A stretch of DNA of 43,303 bases from Mucilaginibacter xinganensis (GCA_026225055.1 JAMFSA010000021.1:1-43303), one strand, 5' to 3'; positions 1 to 8,622 are shown, counted from the first letter of the stretch. The notes: generated by a model from the sequence alone, not told the origin. Made by a program: numbers and translations.

Positions 1-2
1 AA

Positions 3-1103
3 ATGACTTACTTCACCAAATTACCGGCAGTATTATTACTGGCTGACGGAACTGTATTTTATGGCAAAGCTGCCGGAAAGATCGGTACTACTACCGGCGA
101 GATCTGCTTTAATACCGGCATGACCGGTTACCAGGAGATATTTACCGACCCATCATACTTTGGGCAGATAATGGTAGCCACCAACGCGCACATAGGTAAC
201 TATGGTATTGCCGATGACGAGGTTGAATCGGGACAGATACAAATAGCCGGCCTGGTTTGTAAGAATTATAATATTACTTACAGTCGTAAGCAAGCTAACG
301 AAAGTATACAGGATTATTTCCAGGAGCAAAATATTGTAGGTATCAGTGATATTGATACCCGCCAGCTGGTGCGCCACATACGTGATAAAGGCGCGATGAA
401 CGCTATCATCTCATCAGAAATATTGGATCTGGAAGAACTGAAAGCCAAACTGGCCGAAGTACCTTCAATGGATGGTTTAGAGCTGTCATCACAGGTGTCA
501 ACCACCGAAACTTATACTTTTGGCGACGAAAGCGCCAAGTACCGTGTAGCAGTACTTGACCTGGGTGTTAAGAAAAATATCCTTCGCAACTTTGACGATC
601 GTGACGTTTATGCCAAGGTTTATCCGGCAAAAACATCATTCGAGGAAATGGAAAAAGATTTCGCGCCATCAGGTTACTTTATCTCCAACGGCCCCGGCGA
701 TCCATCAGCTATGCCTTACGCGGTTAAAACGGTAAAGGAAATATTAGCGGCTGATAAGCCAATGTTCGGGATCTGTTTAGGCCACCAGTTGTTGGCTTTG
801 GCTAATGATATCCCAACCAAGAAAATGTTCAACGGTCACCGCGGACTGAACCATCCGGTTAAAAATATCATCATTAACCATTGCGAAGTTACTTCACAAA
901 ACCACGGTTTTGGTGTAGTGCCAGAGGCGGTAAGAGCATCAGATAAGGTAGAGATCACCCACGTAAACCTGAATGACCAGTCAATAGAAGGTATCCGTGT
1001 AAAGGATAAAAAAGCCTTCTCGGTGCAATATCACCCCGAATCATCTCCGGGTCCGCATGATAGCAGGTATTTGTTTGATGATTTTATAAAATTGATGAAT
1101 TAA
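3..1103 (+). CDS. carA: Carbamoyl-phosphate synthase small (glutaminase) subunit
   Basis: This subunit hydrolyses glutamine and passes ammonia to the large subunit CarB, giving carbamoyl phosphate for pyrimidine and arginine synthesis in the cytoplasm. The 366-residue protein has the usual family length. Residues 1 to about 150 form the CPSase small-chain N-terminal domain. The rest is a class I glutamine amidotransferase with the nucleophile Cys258 in GICLGHQLL and the catalytic His344/Glu346 in HPESSPGPHDS. The ATG lies two bases inside the window, so its promoter and upstream partner cannot be seen. A strong terminator follows the stop codon, so carB is not immediately downstream on this strand. 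The assignment is confident from the motifs and full-length architecture. Confidence 0.97.
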   Translation: MTYFTKLPAVLLLADGTVFYGKAAGKIGTTTGEICFNTGMTGYQEIFTDPSYFGQIMVATNAHIGNYGIADDEVESGQIQIAGLVCKNYNITYSRKQANESIQDYFQEQNIVGISDIDTRQLVRHIRDKGAMNAIISSEILDLEELKAKLAEVPSMDGLELSSQVSTTETYTFGDESAKYRVAVLDLGVKKNILRNFDDRDVYAKVYPAKTSFEEMEKDFAPSGYFISNGPGDPSAMPYAVKTVKEILAADKPMFGICLGHQLLALANDIPTKKMFNGHRGLNHPVKNIIINHCEVTSQNHGFGVVPEAVRASDKVEITHVNLNDQSIEGIRVKDKKAFSVQYHPESSPGPHDSRYLFDDFIKLMN

Positions 1104-1123
1104 TTTCAATATAATACTAAGGT

Positions 1124-1160
1124 AGAAAGGGGCGGGATTTATTCTGCCCCTTTCTGCTTT
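1124..1160 (+). terminator. Intrinsic terminator after carA
   Basis: A perfect 10-bp stem (AGAAAGGGGC at 1124-1133, GCCCCTTTCT at 1146-1155) with a 12-nt loop is followed by a short T-rich stretch. It starts 20 bases after the carA stop codon. Confidence 0.75.
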
Positions 1161-1171
1161 TGCTCTTCGGG

Positions 1172-1199
1172 CGTCATTGCGAGGAACGAAGCAATCTCT
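1172..1199 (+). repeat. REP-like half-site, CGTCATTGCGAGG family
   Basis: This 28-base segment matches one arm of the complete palindrome at 24193-24303 at nearly every position. Only one arm is present here, so it reads as a solo half-element. It lies just beyond the carA terminator. Confidence 0.7.
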
Positions 1200-1240
1200 A
1201 AGCTATACAGAGCGCATATGTATGGTTGTATACTTATCGC

Positions 1241-1769
1241 ATGGTATCGCTTTTCGCTAAGAAGTCACTTTTTGTCTTGATACAAAAAGTAACCAAAAAA
1301 ATCAAGACAACAAGGATGCTTCCACCCGCCCTGCCGGTTCTTCACGCTTTTTTCGCTGTTCGGTACATTCGTACCTTCACATCACACAAAAAGCTAAACC
1401 GGCATTCCCGCCTCTACACTGGCCCGCCCTTGTTGTCAAAGCCTCGCGCTCTTTTTTAATCGAGGTTCAATAAAGCCCTCTTCTTTGGAGAGGGTTGGGT
1501 GAGGCTTCTTCCCCGTCAGTAGAACAGCTTCGGATGAAAGCAGGCAAAACGATGGTGGCTTTGAGCGTGGCAGGGCATAGCAGATTTTTACGGAAGCGTA
1601 AAGGCCAGGTGCGTAGCGACAGCAGGGTAAAAATATAGCAGCCCAGGTTTTGCCTGATTTGCAGGGAAGGCCTCGTGCGGCAAAGAAGCCTAATCTACTA
1701 ACTTGACTTTTTGGTACTTTTGTGTCGAAGACAAAAGGACTAGGCCCTAACGGCTATGAGCGATACCAT
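1241..1769. repeat. Non-coding dispersed element with inverted ends
   Basis: This 529-base stretch begins ATGGTATCGCT (1241-1251) and ends with its complement AGCGATACCAT (1759-1769). Inside each end is a second, imperfect matching block: a TTTTGTCTTGATACAAAAAGT-like motif at about 1269-1290 and its divergent complement around 1701-1740. No convincing gene fills it. The only reading frame of note (1226-1459) has no recognisable fold and lies across the repeat end. The middle contains a direct boilerplate hairpin (CCCTCTTCTTTGGAGAGGG, about 1475-1493). It looks like a miniature mobile or bulk repeat element. It accounts for most of the gap between carA and the lipoprotein gene. Confidence 0.55.
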
Positions 1770-1827
1770 AAGATATGTAACCGTGAGTGCAGTTGCAAAC
1801 TGAAGCCAGTGGCGGGAGCTTAATTAC

Positions 1828-2367
1828 CTATTTCCCCAAATAATACCCCGGTATCTTCAACCCCGGCTTCTCCACATCCCAAATAATACTTGAAACTTTC
1901 CAGCCTGCTTTAGTTTTAATCAGCTGAAAACTATTTACACCTCGCTCGGCCAAACTATCCGGGTGATTAAGGTAAGTCGCATAAGTGCTGGTACGACTGG
2001 CTACATTGCCAAATTGTTCTGTTTTGCCGAATAGCTCTTTTTCGTAAAAATAATGAATATGGCCTGTTTCAATAAAGGTGCGATATAGGTAAATAAACTG
2101 GTTGATGTTGGTTACCTGGGCGCTATCCGGTGTACGGTAATTGATCAGCTGCGCCTGTGGAATGAAAGCTTCTTTGATCTCGGCATAACGGGGCAGTTCA
2201 CCTGTGTTAAAACAGATGGAATGATAAGCGTTATCAACTGCCTTATTAATGGCCTCCTCATCTGGCACCTTATATACTGCGGCTGAATCAACCTTTGGCT
2301 GGGTAGGTTTGGTATGGCATGCTGATAAGGCAATTGCGCAAAGAGCATATAAGAACAGTTTTTTCAT
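1828..2367 (-). CDS. Putative lipoprotein with NTF2/SnoaL-like fold
   Basis: The protein is 179 residues from the ATG at 2365-2367. That start was chosen over a longer in-frame one because it begins MKKLFLYALCAIALSACHT, a clear lipoprotein signal with a lipobox ending at Cys16. The mature part, with segments such as INQFIYLYRTFIETGHIHYF and the C-terminal KAGWKVSSIIWDVEKPG, resembles the cone-shaped NTF2-like (SnoaL/DUF4440) superfamily often seen in Bacteroidota lipoproteins. No catalytic residue can be assigned. It should sit in the periplasm anchored to a membrane. It stands alone, with repeats on both sides. The fold call is an inference from sequence character. The lipoprotein call is firm. 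Confidence 0.7.
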   Translation of the reverse strand: MKKLFLYALCAIALSACHTKPTQPKVDSAAVYKVPDEEAINKAVDNAYHSICFNTGELPRYAEIKEAFIPQAQLINYRTPDSAQVTNINQFIYLYRTFIETGHIHYFYEKELFGKTEQFGNVASRTSTYATYLNHPDSLAERGVNSFQLIKTKAGWKVSSIIWDVEKPGLKIPGYYLGK

Positions 2368-2498
2368 GGTTGTGGTGATAGTATTATAAAGATAAATAAA
2401 ATTAAGGAAGTAATCGATATAGAGAGAGGGTGTGTTGAGGCACTCGAAACATGCGGGCAAAGGCCTTTACGCACACCCTTCGAGTGCTTCAGGGTGTG

Positions 2499-2685
2499 AT
2501 GTCATTAAATTAAAGAACACCGTAGGTGTGAAACGTTGGTAGCAGAAAACAAACCAAAAATTCGTGCCGTTAGGTACGAAACTGGCGAAGTTGCATACCT
2601 GACGGCATGCTTTAAATTTATATTTATCTTTTCTACCGACATTTTGCACCTACGGAGCAACCGCTACCCCTTAACTTAATGACAT
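2499..2685. repeat. Nested palindromic (MITE-like) element, copy 1
   Basis: The outer arms are ATGTCATTAAATTAAAG (2499-2515) and its near complement at 2669-2685. The inner arms are CCGTAGGTGTGAAACGTTGG-type sequence at 2520-2542 and its complement at 2633-2655. The core carries two small hairpins around GCCGTTAGGTAC (about 2566-2577) and CATACCTGACGGCATG (about 2594-2609). The inner arms and core match the element at 12361-12546, but the outer arms do not. It has no coding content. Confidence 0.7.
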
Positions 2686-2869
2686 TGCTCATGGTGACTA
2701 CCCATTACACATTCATTATAAACTAACGTCATGCTATCGGTGAATAACAATTTGGCCCCATTCGTCGGCATTTTACCGCCATTTACCGGGGTTTTGGCCG
2801 GATTCCCCAAAAACCACTGGTTGTAGAGGCATTCTGTGTGCAACTTTGGTATATCAAATCACTCATACA

Positions 2870-2968
2870 ATGGAAAAGTTACTTACAATACACCTTATAA
2901 ATTTAGCAATACATGCCATAGCACAAGCGCATGCTGTTATTGCAACCTTAGGGCACCTGATAAAATAA
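2870..2968 (+). CDS. Candidate 32-residue hydrophobic small protein
   Basis: An ATG at 2870 opens a 32-codon frame ending TAA. The protein is largely hydrophobic (its N-terminus is MEKLLTIHLINLAIHAIA) with repeated His and Ala, compatible with one short membrane or amphipathic helix. Upstream is a plausible Bacteroidota promoter: TTG at 2821-2823, a 17-base spacer, then CAACTTTG at 2841-2848, one base off TAnnTTTG. A hairpin with CCCTTCTCC/GGGAGAAGGG arms lies about 50 bases downstream. I do not recognise a family and no function can be given. It may be chance. Confidence 0.3.
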   Translation: MEKLLTIHLINLAIHAIAQAHAVIATLGHLIK

Positions 2969-3015
2969 GCGCTGGTTTGCCACCCGGTGAACGAGTATCA
3001 TATATAATAAAGTTG

Positions 3016-3044
3016 GCCCTTCTCCTTTTATCGGGAGAAGGGTA
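3016..3044. repeat. Hairpin CCCTTCTCC...GGGAGAAGGG
   Basis: A compact inverted repeat with a 7-base loop. It is not followed by a T run on either strand, so it is more likely one of the region's repeat hairpins than a classic terminator. The rest of 2686-3101, apart from the small frame at 2870, shows nothing recognisable. Confidence 0.5.
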
Positions 3045-3101
3045 AATATCCCAAACATATCATTGGCTCCCTTATTGATAGGTTTAACAAAAATAGACAC
3101 T

Positions 3102-3308
3102 ATGAAAAAGGGAGATAAAGTTGAATGGAACTGGGGCAAATCAAAAGCAGAAGGCAAAATTATAAAGGAATACGACAAGCCGGTTGAGAAAACCATAAAA
3201 GGCGCCCACGTAAAACGCAATGCCAGCAAAGATGAACCCGCCTATGAAATTGAACAGGAAAAGGGCAATAAAGTGATAAAGAGCGAAAGCGAATTAAAAA
3301 TGCAATAG
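3102..3308 (+). CDS. Small HVA1/Tudor-like domain protein (DUF2945)
   Basis: The protein is 68 residues from the ATG at 3102. This start was preferred to an in-frame one 39 bases upstream because family members begin MKKGDKVEWNWG. The sequence (GDKVEWNWGKSKAEGKI, then VKRNASKDEPAYEIEQEKG) matches the hypervirulence-associated Tudor domain family, small beta-barrel proteins of unknown biochemical role that are widespread in bacteria. It is charged, has no signal peptide, and is probably cytoplasmic. It is monocistronic, with repeats on both sides. The family call is from the characteristic N-terminal and EIEQ segments. Confidence 0.8.
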   Translation: MKKGDKVEWNWGKSKAEGKIIKEYDKPVEKTIKGAHVKRNASKDEPAYEIEQEKGNKVIKSESELKMQ

Positions 3309-3325
3309 TAATTTTAATTATTTAA

Positions 3326-3545
3326 CCCTCTTTACGCCGCAGGCGAAGAGAGGGCGGGCGAGCGAAGCAACGACCGGGTGAGTTGGACGGAGCGCGTTTT
3401 ACCCCCACCCGGCCTTCCCGTAAACTGGGAGAGGTGTAGACGAAGGAGACTGTAAAGTGCGTTAGGGATGGTAAGGGTTTAGCCCGACGGAGGAGGGCCG
3501 GAGCGAAGCGCAGCCCTGTACAGCCCGGGCCGAAGGCAACGCCCT
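3326..3545. repeat. GC-rich dispersed repeat, copy 1
   Basis: It starts with a CCCTCTTT...AGAGAGGG hairpin, runs through GAGCGAAGCAACGACCGGGT and GGAGCGCG, and ends GGGCCGAAGGCAACGCCCT. The same ordered blocks occur at 36844-37012. It is much richer in GC than the flanks and has no gene-like reading frame. It occupies most of the gap before the ABC ATPase gene. Confidence 0.65.
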
Positions 3546-3656
3546 ATTACTTACATAAGTACTTTATAACAAATTGCTATCGTTTAAAATCACAACCACG
3601 CCGTAATTTTTCTGTCATTCAGATTAAAAAAATATAATTATATCGTTAATGTATCG

Positions 3657-3664
3657 CATTTTTG
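3657..3664 (+). promoter_or_regulatory. Weak -7 box immediately before the ABC ATPase start
   Basis: CATTTTTG differs from TAnnTTTG at one base. Its last base is only 5 bases before the ATG at 3669, so a transcript from it would be leaderless or nearly so. Confidence 0.35.
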
Positions 3665-3668
3665 CGCC

Positions 3669-4433
3669 ATGGCAAAACAACCCATTATTACCGTAAATAA
3701 CCTGGTAAAAAATTACGGCGATTTTAACGCCGTAAAAGACATTAGCTTTGAGGTTTACGAAGGCGAAATCTTCGGTTTGCTTGGCCCCAACGGGGCGGGT
3801 AAGACCACTACCCTGGAGATCATTGAAACCCTGCGCGATAAAACATCGGGCCAGATCATAGTTGATGGTTTTGATGTTGATAAGGATCCTGATAGCATTA
3901 AAAAACGTATCGGCGTACAGTTGCAGGCTGCGGGATATTATCCAAACCTGAATCTTTCCGAACTGATAGAATTGTTCTCGGGCCTCTACGGCATTAACAA
4001 AACGCCTATGGAAATGCTGGCAAAAGTAGCATTGACCGACAAAGCCAAAGCCAAATACAAAGAACTTTCCGGCGGACAAAAACAGCGTTTCTCCATAGCT
4101 ACTACCTTAATTAACGACCCGCGCATTATATTTTTAGATGAGCCTACAACCGGGCTCGATCCGCAGGCACGTCGTAATTTATGGGATTTGATCCGCGAGA
4201 TCCGCGATAACGGTACTACCGTGGTAATTACCACACACTACATGGATGAAGCCGAAATTTTATGCGACCGTGTAGCTTTTGTTGACGGCGGTCGTATTAT
4301 AGATATTGATACCCCCGATAATTTTATCGATAAACTGGTAGCCTCGGGCTTCGAGCGTAAAAAGGAAGTAAAGCTGGCCAACCTGGAAGATGTATTTATT
4401 AACCTGACAGGTAAGGAGTGGAGGGAAGGTTAG
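3669..4433 (+). CDS. ABC-2 type transporter ATP-binding protein
   Basis: This is the ATPase subunit of an ABC exporter. It pairs with the permease encoded next and powers export across the inner membrane. The 254-residue protein has every expected motif in order: Walker A GPNGAGKTT near residue 39, a Q-loop region, the signature LSGGQKQR near 137, Walker B with IIFLDEPTTGLD near 155, and the H-loop TTHYMDEAE near 190. The C-terminus LEDVFINLTGKEWREG is the usual ending of the drug/antibiotic and Nod-type ABC-2 group. The permease follows after about 100 bases that include a small GC-rich repeat. The substrate cannot be deduced. Confidence 0.95.
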   Translation: MAKQPIITVNNLVKNYGDFNAVKDISFEVYEGEIFGLLGPNGAGKTTTLEIIETLRDKTSGQIIVDGFDVDKDPDSIKKRIGVQLQAAGYYPNLNLSELIELFSGLYGINKTPMEMLAKVALTDKAKAKYKELSGGQKQRFSIATTLINDPRIIFLDEPTTGLDPQARRNLWDLIREIRDNGTTVVITTHYMDEAEILCDRVAFVDGGRIIDIDTPDNFIDKLVASGFERKKEVKLANLEDVFINLTGKEWREG

Positions 4434-4434
4434 C

Positions 4435-4460
4435 CCCCCGAACCCCTGAAGGGGGAGTGA
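4435..4460. repeat. GC-rich hairpin between the ABC genes
   Basis: The sequence reads CCCCCCGAACCCCTGAAGGG and is a short palindrome. A close relative lies at about 36799-36822, where it overlaps the 3' end of the OYE gene. It separates the ATPase and permease genes without an obvious terminator T run. Confidence 0.55.
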
Positions 4461-4539
4461 ATATGTAGTCAAAAATGACTATGACTTATTGACCAAAGGT
4501 ATGCAACTGATACCAATGAACTAATGAACAAGTGAACCA

Positions 4540-5634
4540 ATGAACAATAATTATAGTAATTTTAACGCAACCCTGGCCATAGCCAAAGCCAGTTTCCGAT
4601 CAATTGTGCGCAGCCCGTCGTCGGTGGTGTTTACGCTGTTATTCCCGCTGATATTTATATTGGTGTTCGGCTTTATTGGCGGTAACCCCGTTAGGGTTGA
4701 TGTGGGCGTGATGAAAGGCAGCGATACACAGAACCCGGTTTACGCGGCGCTGGCAAAATCGAGCGTGATACACCTGATAAACGACCAGCCGCTCGACCAA
4801 ATGAACAGCGACCTGGTTAAGGGGCATATTGATGCTATTATAAATATTACCAAAAATGAAAGTCGCCCGCTGTTTACTGTTGATGTACAGTACACTAAAG
4901 CATCGGCAGAAAAGGATAACATCCTGAAATCGGTATTAAGTACTATCTTTTTCCGGATGAACCAATTAACAAGTAATGAACCGCCGGTAATTGCTGAACT
5001 AAAGGAAACCACCGTATCCGGCCGCGAATACAAAACCATCGACTTTATTTTACCCGGTCAGTTAGGCTTCTCGCTGTTAAGTACCGGTGTTTTTGGTACG
5101 GCATTCGTGTTCCTGAGTTTACGGATCACCCTAGTTATAAAACGCTTTTTCGCCACCCCTGTAAAAAGGTACAGCATAGTATTGGGCGAGGCTTTGGCCC
5201 GTATCACCTTTGCTTTAATAGGTGCTTTGTTTATTATATTGATAGGCCACTTCGCTTTTGATTTTACGCTGATACATGGCGTAAGTACGGTGTTGCAAAT
5301 GCTGGTGCTCTCATTCGTCGGTGTGGTGATATTTATGGGGTTTGGTTTTGTGGTATCAGGCATCGCTAAAAATGAAAGCTCTGTACCACCGATAGCTAAT
5401 ATTATTACCCTACCGCAGTTCTTGTTGTCGGGTACGTTTTTTAGCATCTCTGTTTTCCCAACGTGGCTGCAGCCGGTTTGTAAGGCGCTACCATTAACCT
5501 ACCTTAACGATGCCATGCGCAAAATTGCATTTGAAGGTGCCAGTTTGCTGGATGTTGGCCACCAGTTATTGATCTTGTTGATATGGGGCATTATAGTTTA
5601 CTCGGCAGCGGTTAAGTTGTTTAAGTGGGAGTAG
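4540..5634 (+). CDS. ABC-2 type transporter permease
   Basis: This is the membrane subunit partnering the ATPase just upstream. The 364-residue protein has the ABC-2 layout: a cytoplasmic N-terminus, one transmembrane helix at about residues 28-48 (VFTLLFPLIFILVFGFIGG), a soluble extracytoplasmic domain of roughly 120 residues, then five hydrophobic segments from about 175 to 360. The segment IITLPQFLLSGTFFSISVFP near 290-310 is the conserved ABC-2 permease motif. The start ATG lies in a run of ATGAAC-like repeats, so nearby alternatives cannot be excluded. The pair is probably cotranscribed. Substrate unknown. Confidence 0.92.
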   Translation: MNNNYSNFNATLAIAKASFRSIVRSPSSVVFTLLFPLIFILVFGFIGGNPVRVDVGVMKGSDTQNPVYAALAKSSVIHLINDQPLDQMNSDLVKGHIDAIINITKNESRPLFTVDVQYTKASAEKDNILKSVLSTIFFRMNQLTSNEPPVIAELKETTVSGREYKTIDFILPGQLGFSLLSTGVFGTAFVFLSLRITLVIKRFFATPVKRYSIVLGEALARITFALIGALFIILIGHFAFDFTLIHGVSTVLQMLVLSFVGVVIFMGFGFVVSGIAKNESSVPPIANIITLPQFLLSGTFFSISVFPTWLQPVCKALPLTYLNDAMRKIAFEGASLLDVGHQLLILLIWGIIVYSAAVKLFKWE

Positions 5635-5650
5635 GGGTTTGATACGCGGA

Positions 5651-6346
5651 TTAAAGAATTTGGAAGTCTACTATTAGACTACACGTTTCTCCTGTATCAC
5701 TAATTCCCCAATAGCAAGGGTAAACTCCATCACCATATCCCGATTGAAACATGATAATATTCAAATCAGGTTTATTAGGTAACTTAAAATCTAGCCAATC
5801 CCCGGCATCTTGTGGATTAGTTTTGTCTTTTGCATTTTTCTTAAATTCTTTGTCTAAAAAATCATCATAGATATTGGCCCCAGGGTTATTTTTTTCAAAA
5901 TCATTTGACCATTCATTAAAAAACTTTTGAGTTTTTAAATCAGAAAAACATCCTAAGCCAGCATCTACAGGAAACCCGAAAAACTCATCTTCCTCTTTGA
6001 GGTCCTTTATATTTTGATTGCCGACCAAAGCCATCTCCCATTTTATAGCTCTTGCTTTTGAAAATTCAATTTTAACAATCGCATACCGATCTCCTGAATT
6101 TTCCGTCTTAGCAATACATACAGTTACAGGGTAACTACCGGGTTTAATATGTTTCTTAAATGGTAGTGCATTATGCAGAGATACCAATGGGTCACAGGCT
6201 ATAATTTGATCTGTAACAAGATTAAGCTGACCTAAAGTAAAAAAATCAAGTGGAACATTATTAATAGTTCGATTGTCAAAATATTCGTTGTAATCCAGTA
6301 ATGAATTTTTAACCTTGTCACTAAAGAGCTTTTTTAAGATGTTCAT
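5651..6346 (-). CDS. DUF4241 domain-containing protein
   Basis: The protein is 231 residues with no signal peptide or membrane segment, so probably cytoplasmic. The C-terminal half, with FPVDAGLGCFSDLKTQKFF near residue 123 and FQSGYGDGVYPCYWGISDTG near 200, matches the DUF4241 family, which has no established biochemical function. It is encoded alone on the minus strand, converging on the ABC permease gene 16 bases away. The gene and the ~200 bases upstream are visibly richer in A and T than eno and the ABC genes, with A/T-ending codons throughout, which may indicate acquisition by transfer. No toxin partner is adjacent. Confidence 0.8.
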   Translation of the reverse strand: MNILKKLFSDKVKNSLLDYNEYFDNRTINNVPLDFFTLGQLNLVTDQIIACDPLVSLHNALPFKKHIKPGSYPVTVCIAKTENSGDRYAIVKIEFSKARAIKWEMALVGNQNIKDLKEEDEFFGFPVDAGLGCFSDLKTQKFFNEWSNDFEKNNPGANIYDDFLDKEFKKNAKDKTNPQDAGDWLDFKLPNKPDLNIIMFQSGYGDGVYPCYWGISDTGETCSLIVDFQIL

Positions 6347-6481
6347 GTCTAAATCTAAGATATATCACTTTCAAACCAAAATATTTTTTCAGTCGATTAT
6401 TCTATTAGATAGAAATAGATACCACCTATATTAATTTAACGTTAAACTTTATTTATTTTCAGCATATTTTAATTTCATTTG

Positions 6482-6489
6482 TATATTTG
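6482..6489 (+). promoter_or_regulatory. -7 box for eno
   Basis: TATATTTG matches TAnnTTTG exactly, about 63 bases before the eno ATG. It would give a 5' leader of roughly 55-60 bases. No good -33 TTTG is present at the usual spacing. The closest is TTTC at 6457-6460. Confidence 0.55.
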
Positions 6490-6536
6490 AAAAGTAATAA
6501 AACATAGTGTACCTTTTACACTATGTATAATTTTAA

Positions 6537-7847
<1,311 letters not shown>

Positions 7848-7896
7848 TTAGAATGGTTGATTACGTGAGTAGTTGATTGAGTTAACTGAAAATATG

Positions 7897-7924
7897 AAAG
7901 CCCCGGTTTACCGGGGCTTTTTTT
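7897..7924 (+). terminator. Intrinsic terminator after eno
   Basis: A perfect 10-bp stem (AAAGCCCCGG / CCGGGGCTTT) with a TTTA loop is followed by a seven-base T run. Confidence 0.93.
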
Positions 7925-7925
7925 G

Positions 7926-8015
7926 TCTGAACCTTGATTTGCCTGATTTGAGGATTACATGATGCCGGGCGATAAAATCAAGGAAATCCATTAATCCTAT
8001 AAATCAAGGTTCAGA
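7926..8015. repeat. TCTGAACC palindromic repeat, copy 1
   Basis: Perfect 15-bp inverted ends TCTGAACCTTGATTT (7926-7940) and AAATCAAGGTTCAGA (8001-8015) enclose about 60 bases with a second weak inner pairing. The same design with different internal letters occurs at 37018-37094. It begins just after the eno terminator. Confidence 0.75.
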
Positions 8016-8056
8016 AAAAAATCAACGAAATCGTATAATCATTTAAATCAGCGGTC

Positions 8057-8064
8057 TATATTTG
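8057..8064 (+). promoter_or_regulatory. -7 box abutting the lspA start
   Basis: TATATTTG is an exact TAnnTTTG match ending 6 bases before the A of the lspA ATG, so the predicted transcript would be leaderless. Confidence 0.55.
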
Positions 8065-8069
8065 CGCCC

Positions 8070-8597
8070 ATGAAATCAAACAAGATCCTGAGAGGGGCCA
8101 TTATATTATTCATACTTGCATTAAACATTGGCTGCGACCAGGTTTCAAAATCCATCGTCCGCAAACACATGACCGAGTACCAGGTCATCGGTTTTATATC
8201 TAACCACGTAACGCTTGAGAAGGTGGAGAATACAGGCGCATTTTTAAGTCTGGGTGATTCACTGGGCGGCCCTTTGCGTTATATTATTTTAATGATATTG
8301 CCACTGATAGCCGTTGCGTGGGGCTTGTATTATATCTTAACCAAACCCAATATGAGCAACTATAAACTGGTGGGTATTATATTCATCATCGGTGGCGGCG
8401 TAGGTAATTTGTATGATCGTGTGGTACATGGCTCGGTAACCGATTTTATGCATATTGATTTTGTGATCTTCCAAACGGGAGTATTCAACATTGCCGATAT
8501 GTCGATAATGGCGGGCATGGGCTTGATATTGCTGGATGCTTATTTAACGGGGAAGAAGGAGAAAGAAGAGAATAAGGATGTAGCGGCAGAAGGATAA
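8070..8597 (+). CDS. lspA: Lipoprotein signal peptidase (signal peptidase II)
   Basis: LspA cleaves the signal peptide of prolipoproteins after lipid attachment, within the inner membrane. The 175-residue protein has the four-helix layout. Conserved boxes are DQVSKSIV near residue 23, the VENTGAFLSLGD box near 52-63, GGGVGNLYDRVVHGSVTDF at 108-126, and FNIADMSIMAG at 139-149. The catalytic aspartates are Asp125 (VTDF) and Asp143 (NIAD), correctly placed for aspartic signal peptidases. The lysine-rich tail is cytoplasmic. It is a single gene with its own -7 box and terminator. Several predicted lipoproteins in this window, such as the one at 1828-2367, would be substrates. Confidence 0.97.
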   Translation: MKSNKILRGAIILFILALNIGCDQVSKSIVRKHMTEYQVIGFISNHVTLEKVENTGAFLSLGDSLGGPLRYIILMILPLIAVAWGLYYILTKPNMSNYKLVGIIFIIGGGVGNLYDRVVHGSVTDFMHIDFVIFQTGVFNIADMSIMAGMGLILLDAYLTGKKEKEENKDVAAEG

Positions 8598-8622
8598 TTC
8601 TCGCACAGTTAAATATTTCATT

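Noticed and set aside
1226..1459. 77-codon plus-strand frame
   Set aside because: It runs across the end of the repeat element at 1241-1769, has no recognisable fold, and is rich in the basic residues expected from reading repeats.
2836..3045. 69-codon plus-strand frame
   Set aside because: No family resemblance, and it ends in the CCCTTCTCC hairpin. The 32-codon frame in another phase (2870-2968) is the better candidate, though weak.
3624..4079. 151-codon minus-strand frame
   Set aside because: It lies opposite the confident ABC ATPase gene, and its low-complexity Phe/Tyr-rich sequence is what the complement of that gene gives.
5058..5447. 129-codon minus-strand frame
   Set aside because: Opposite strand of the ABC permease gene, no domain.
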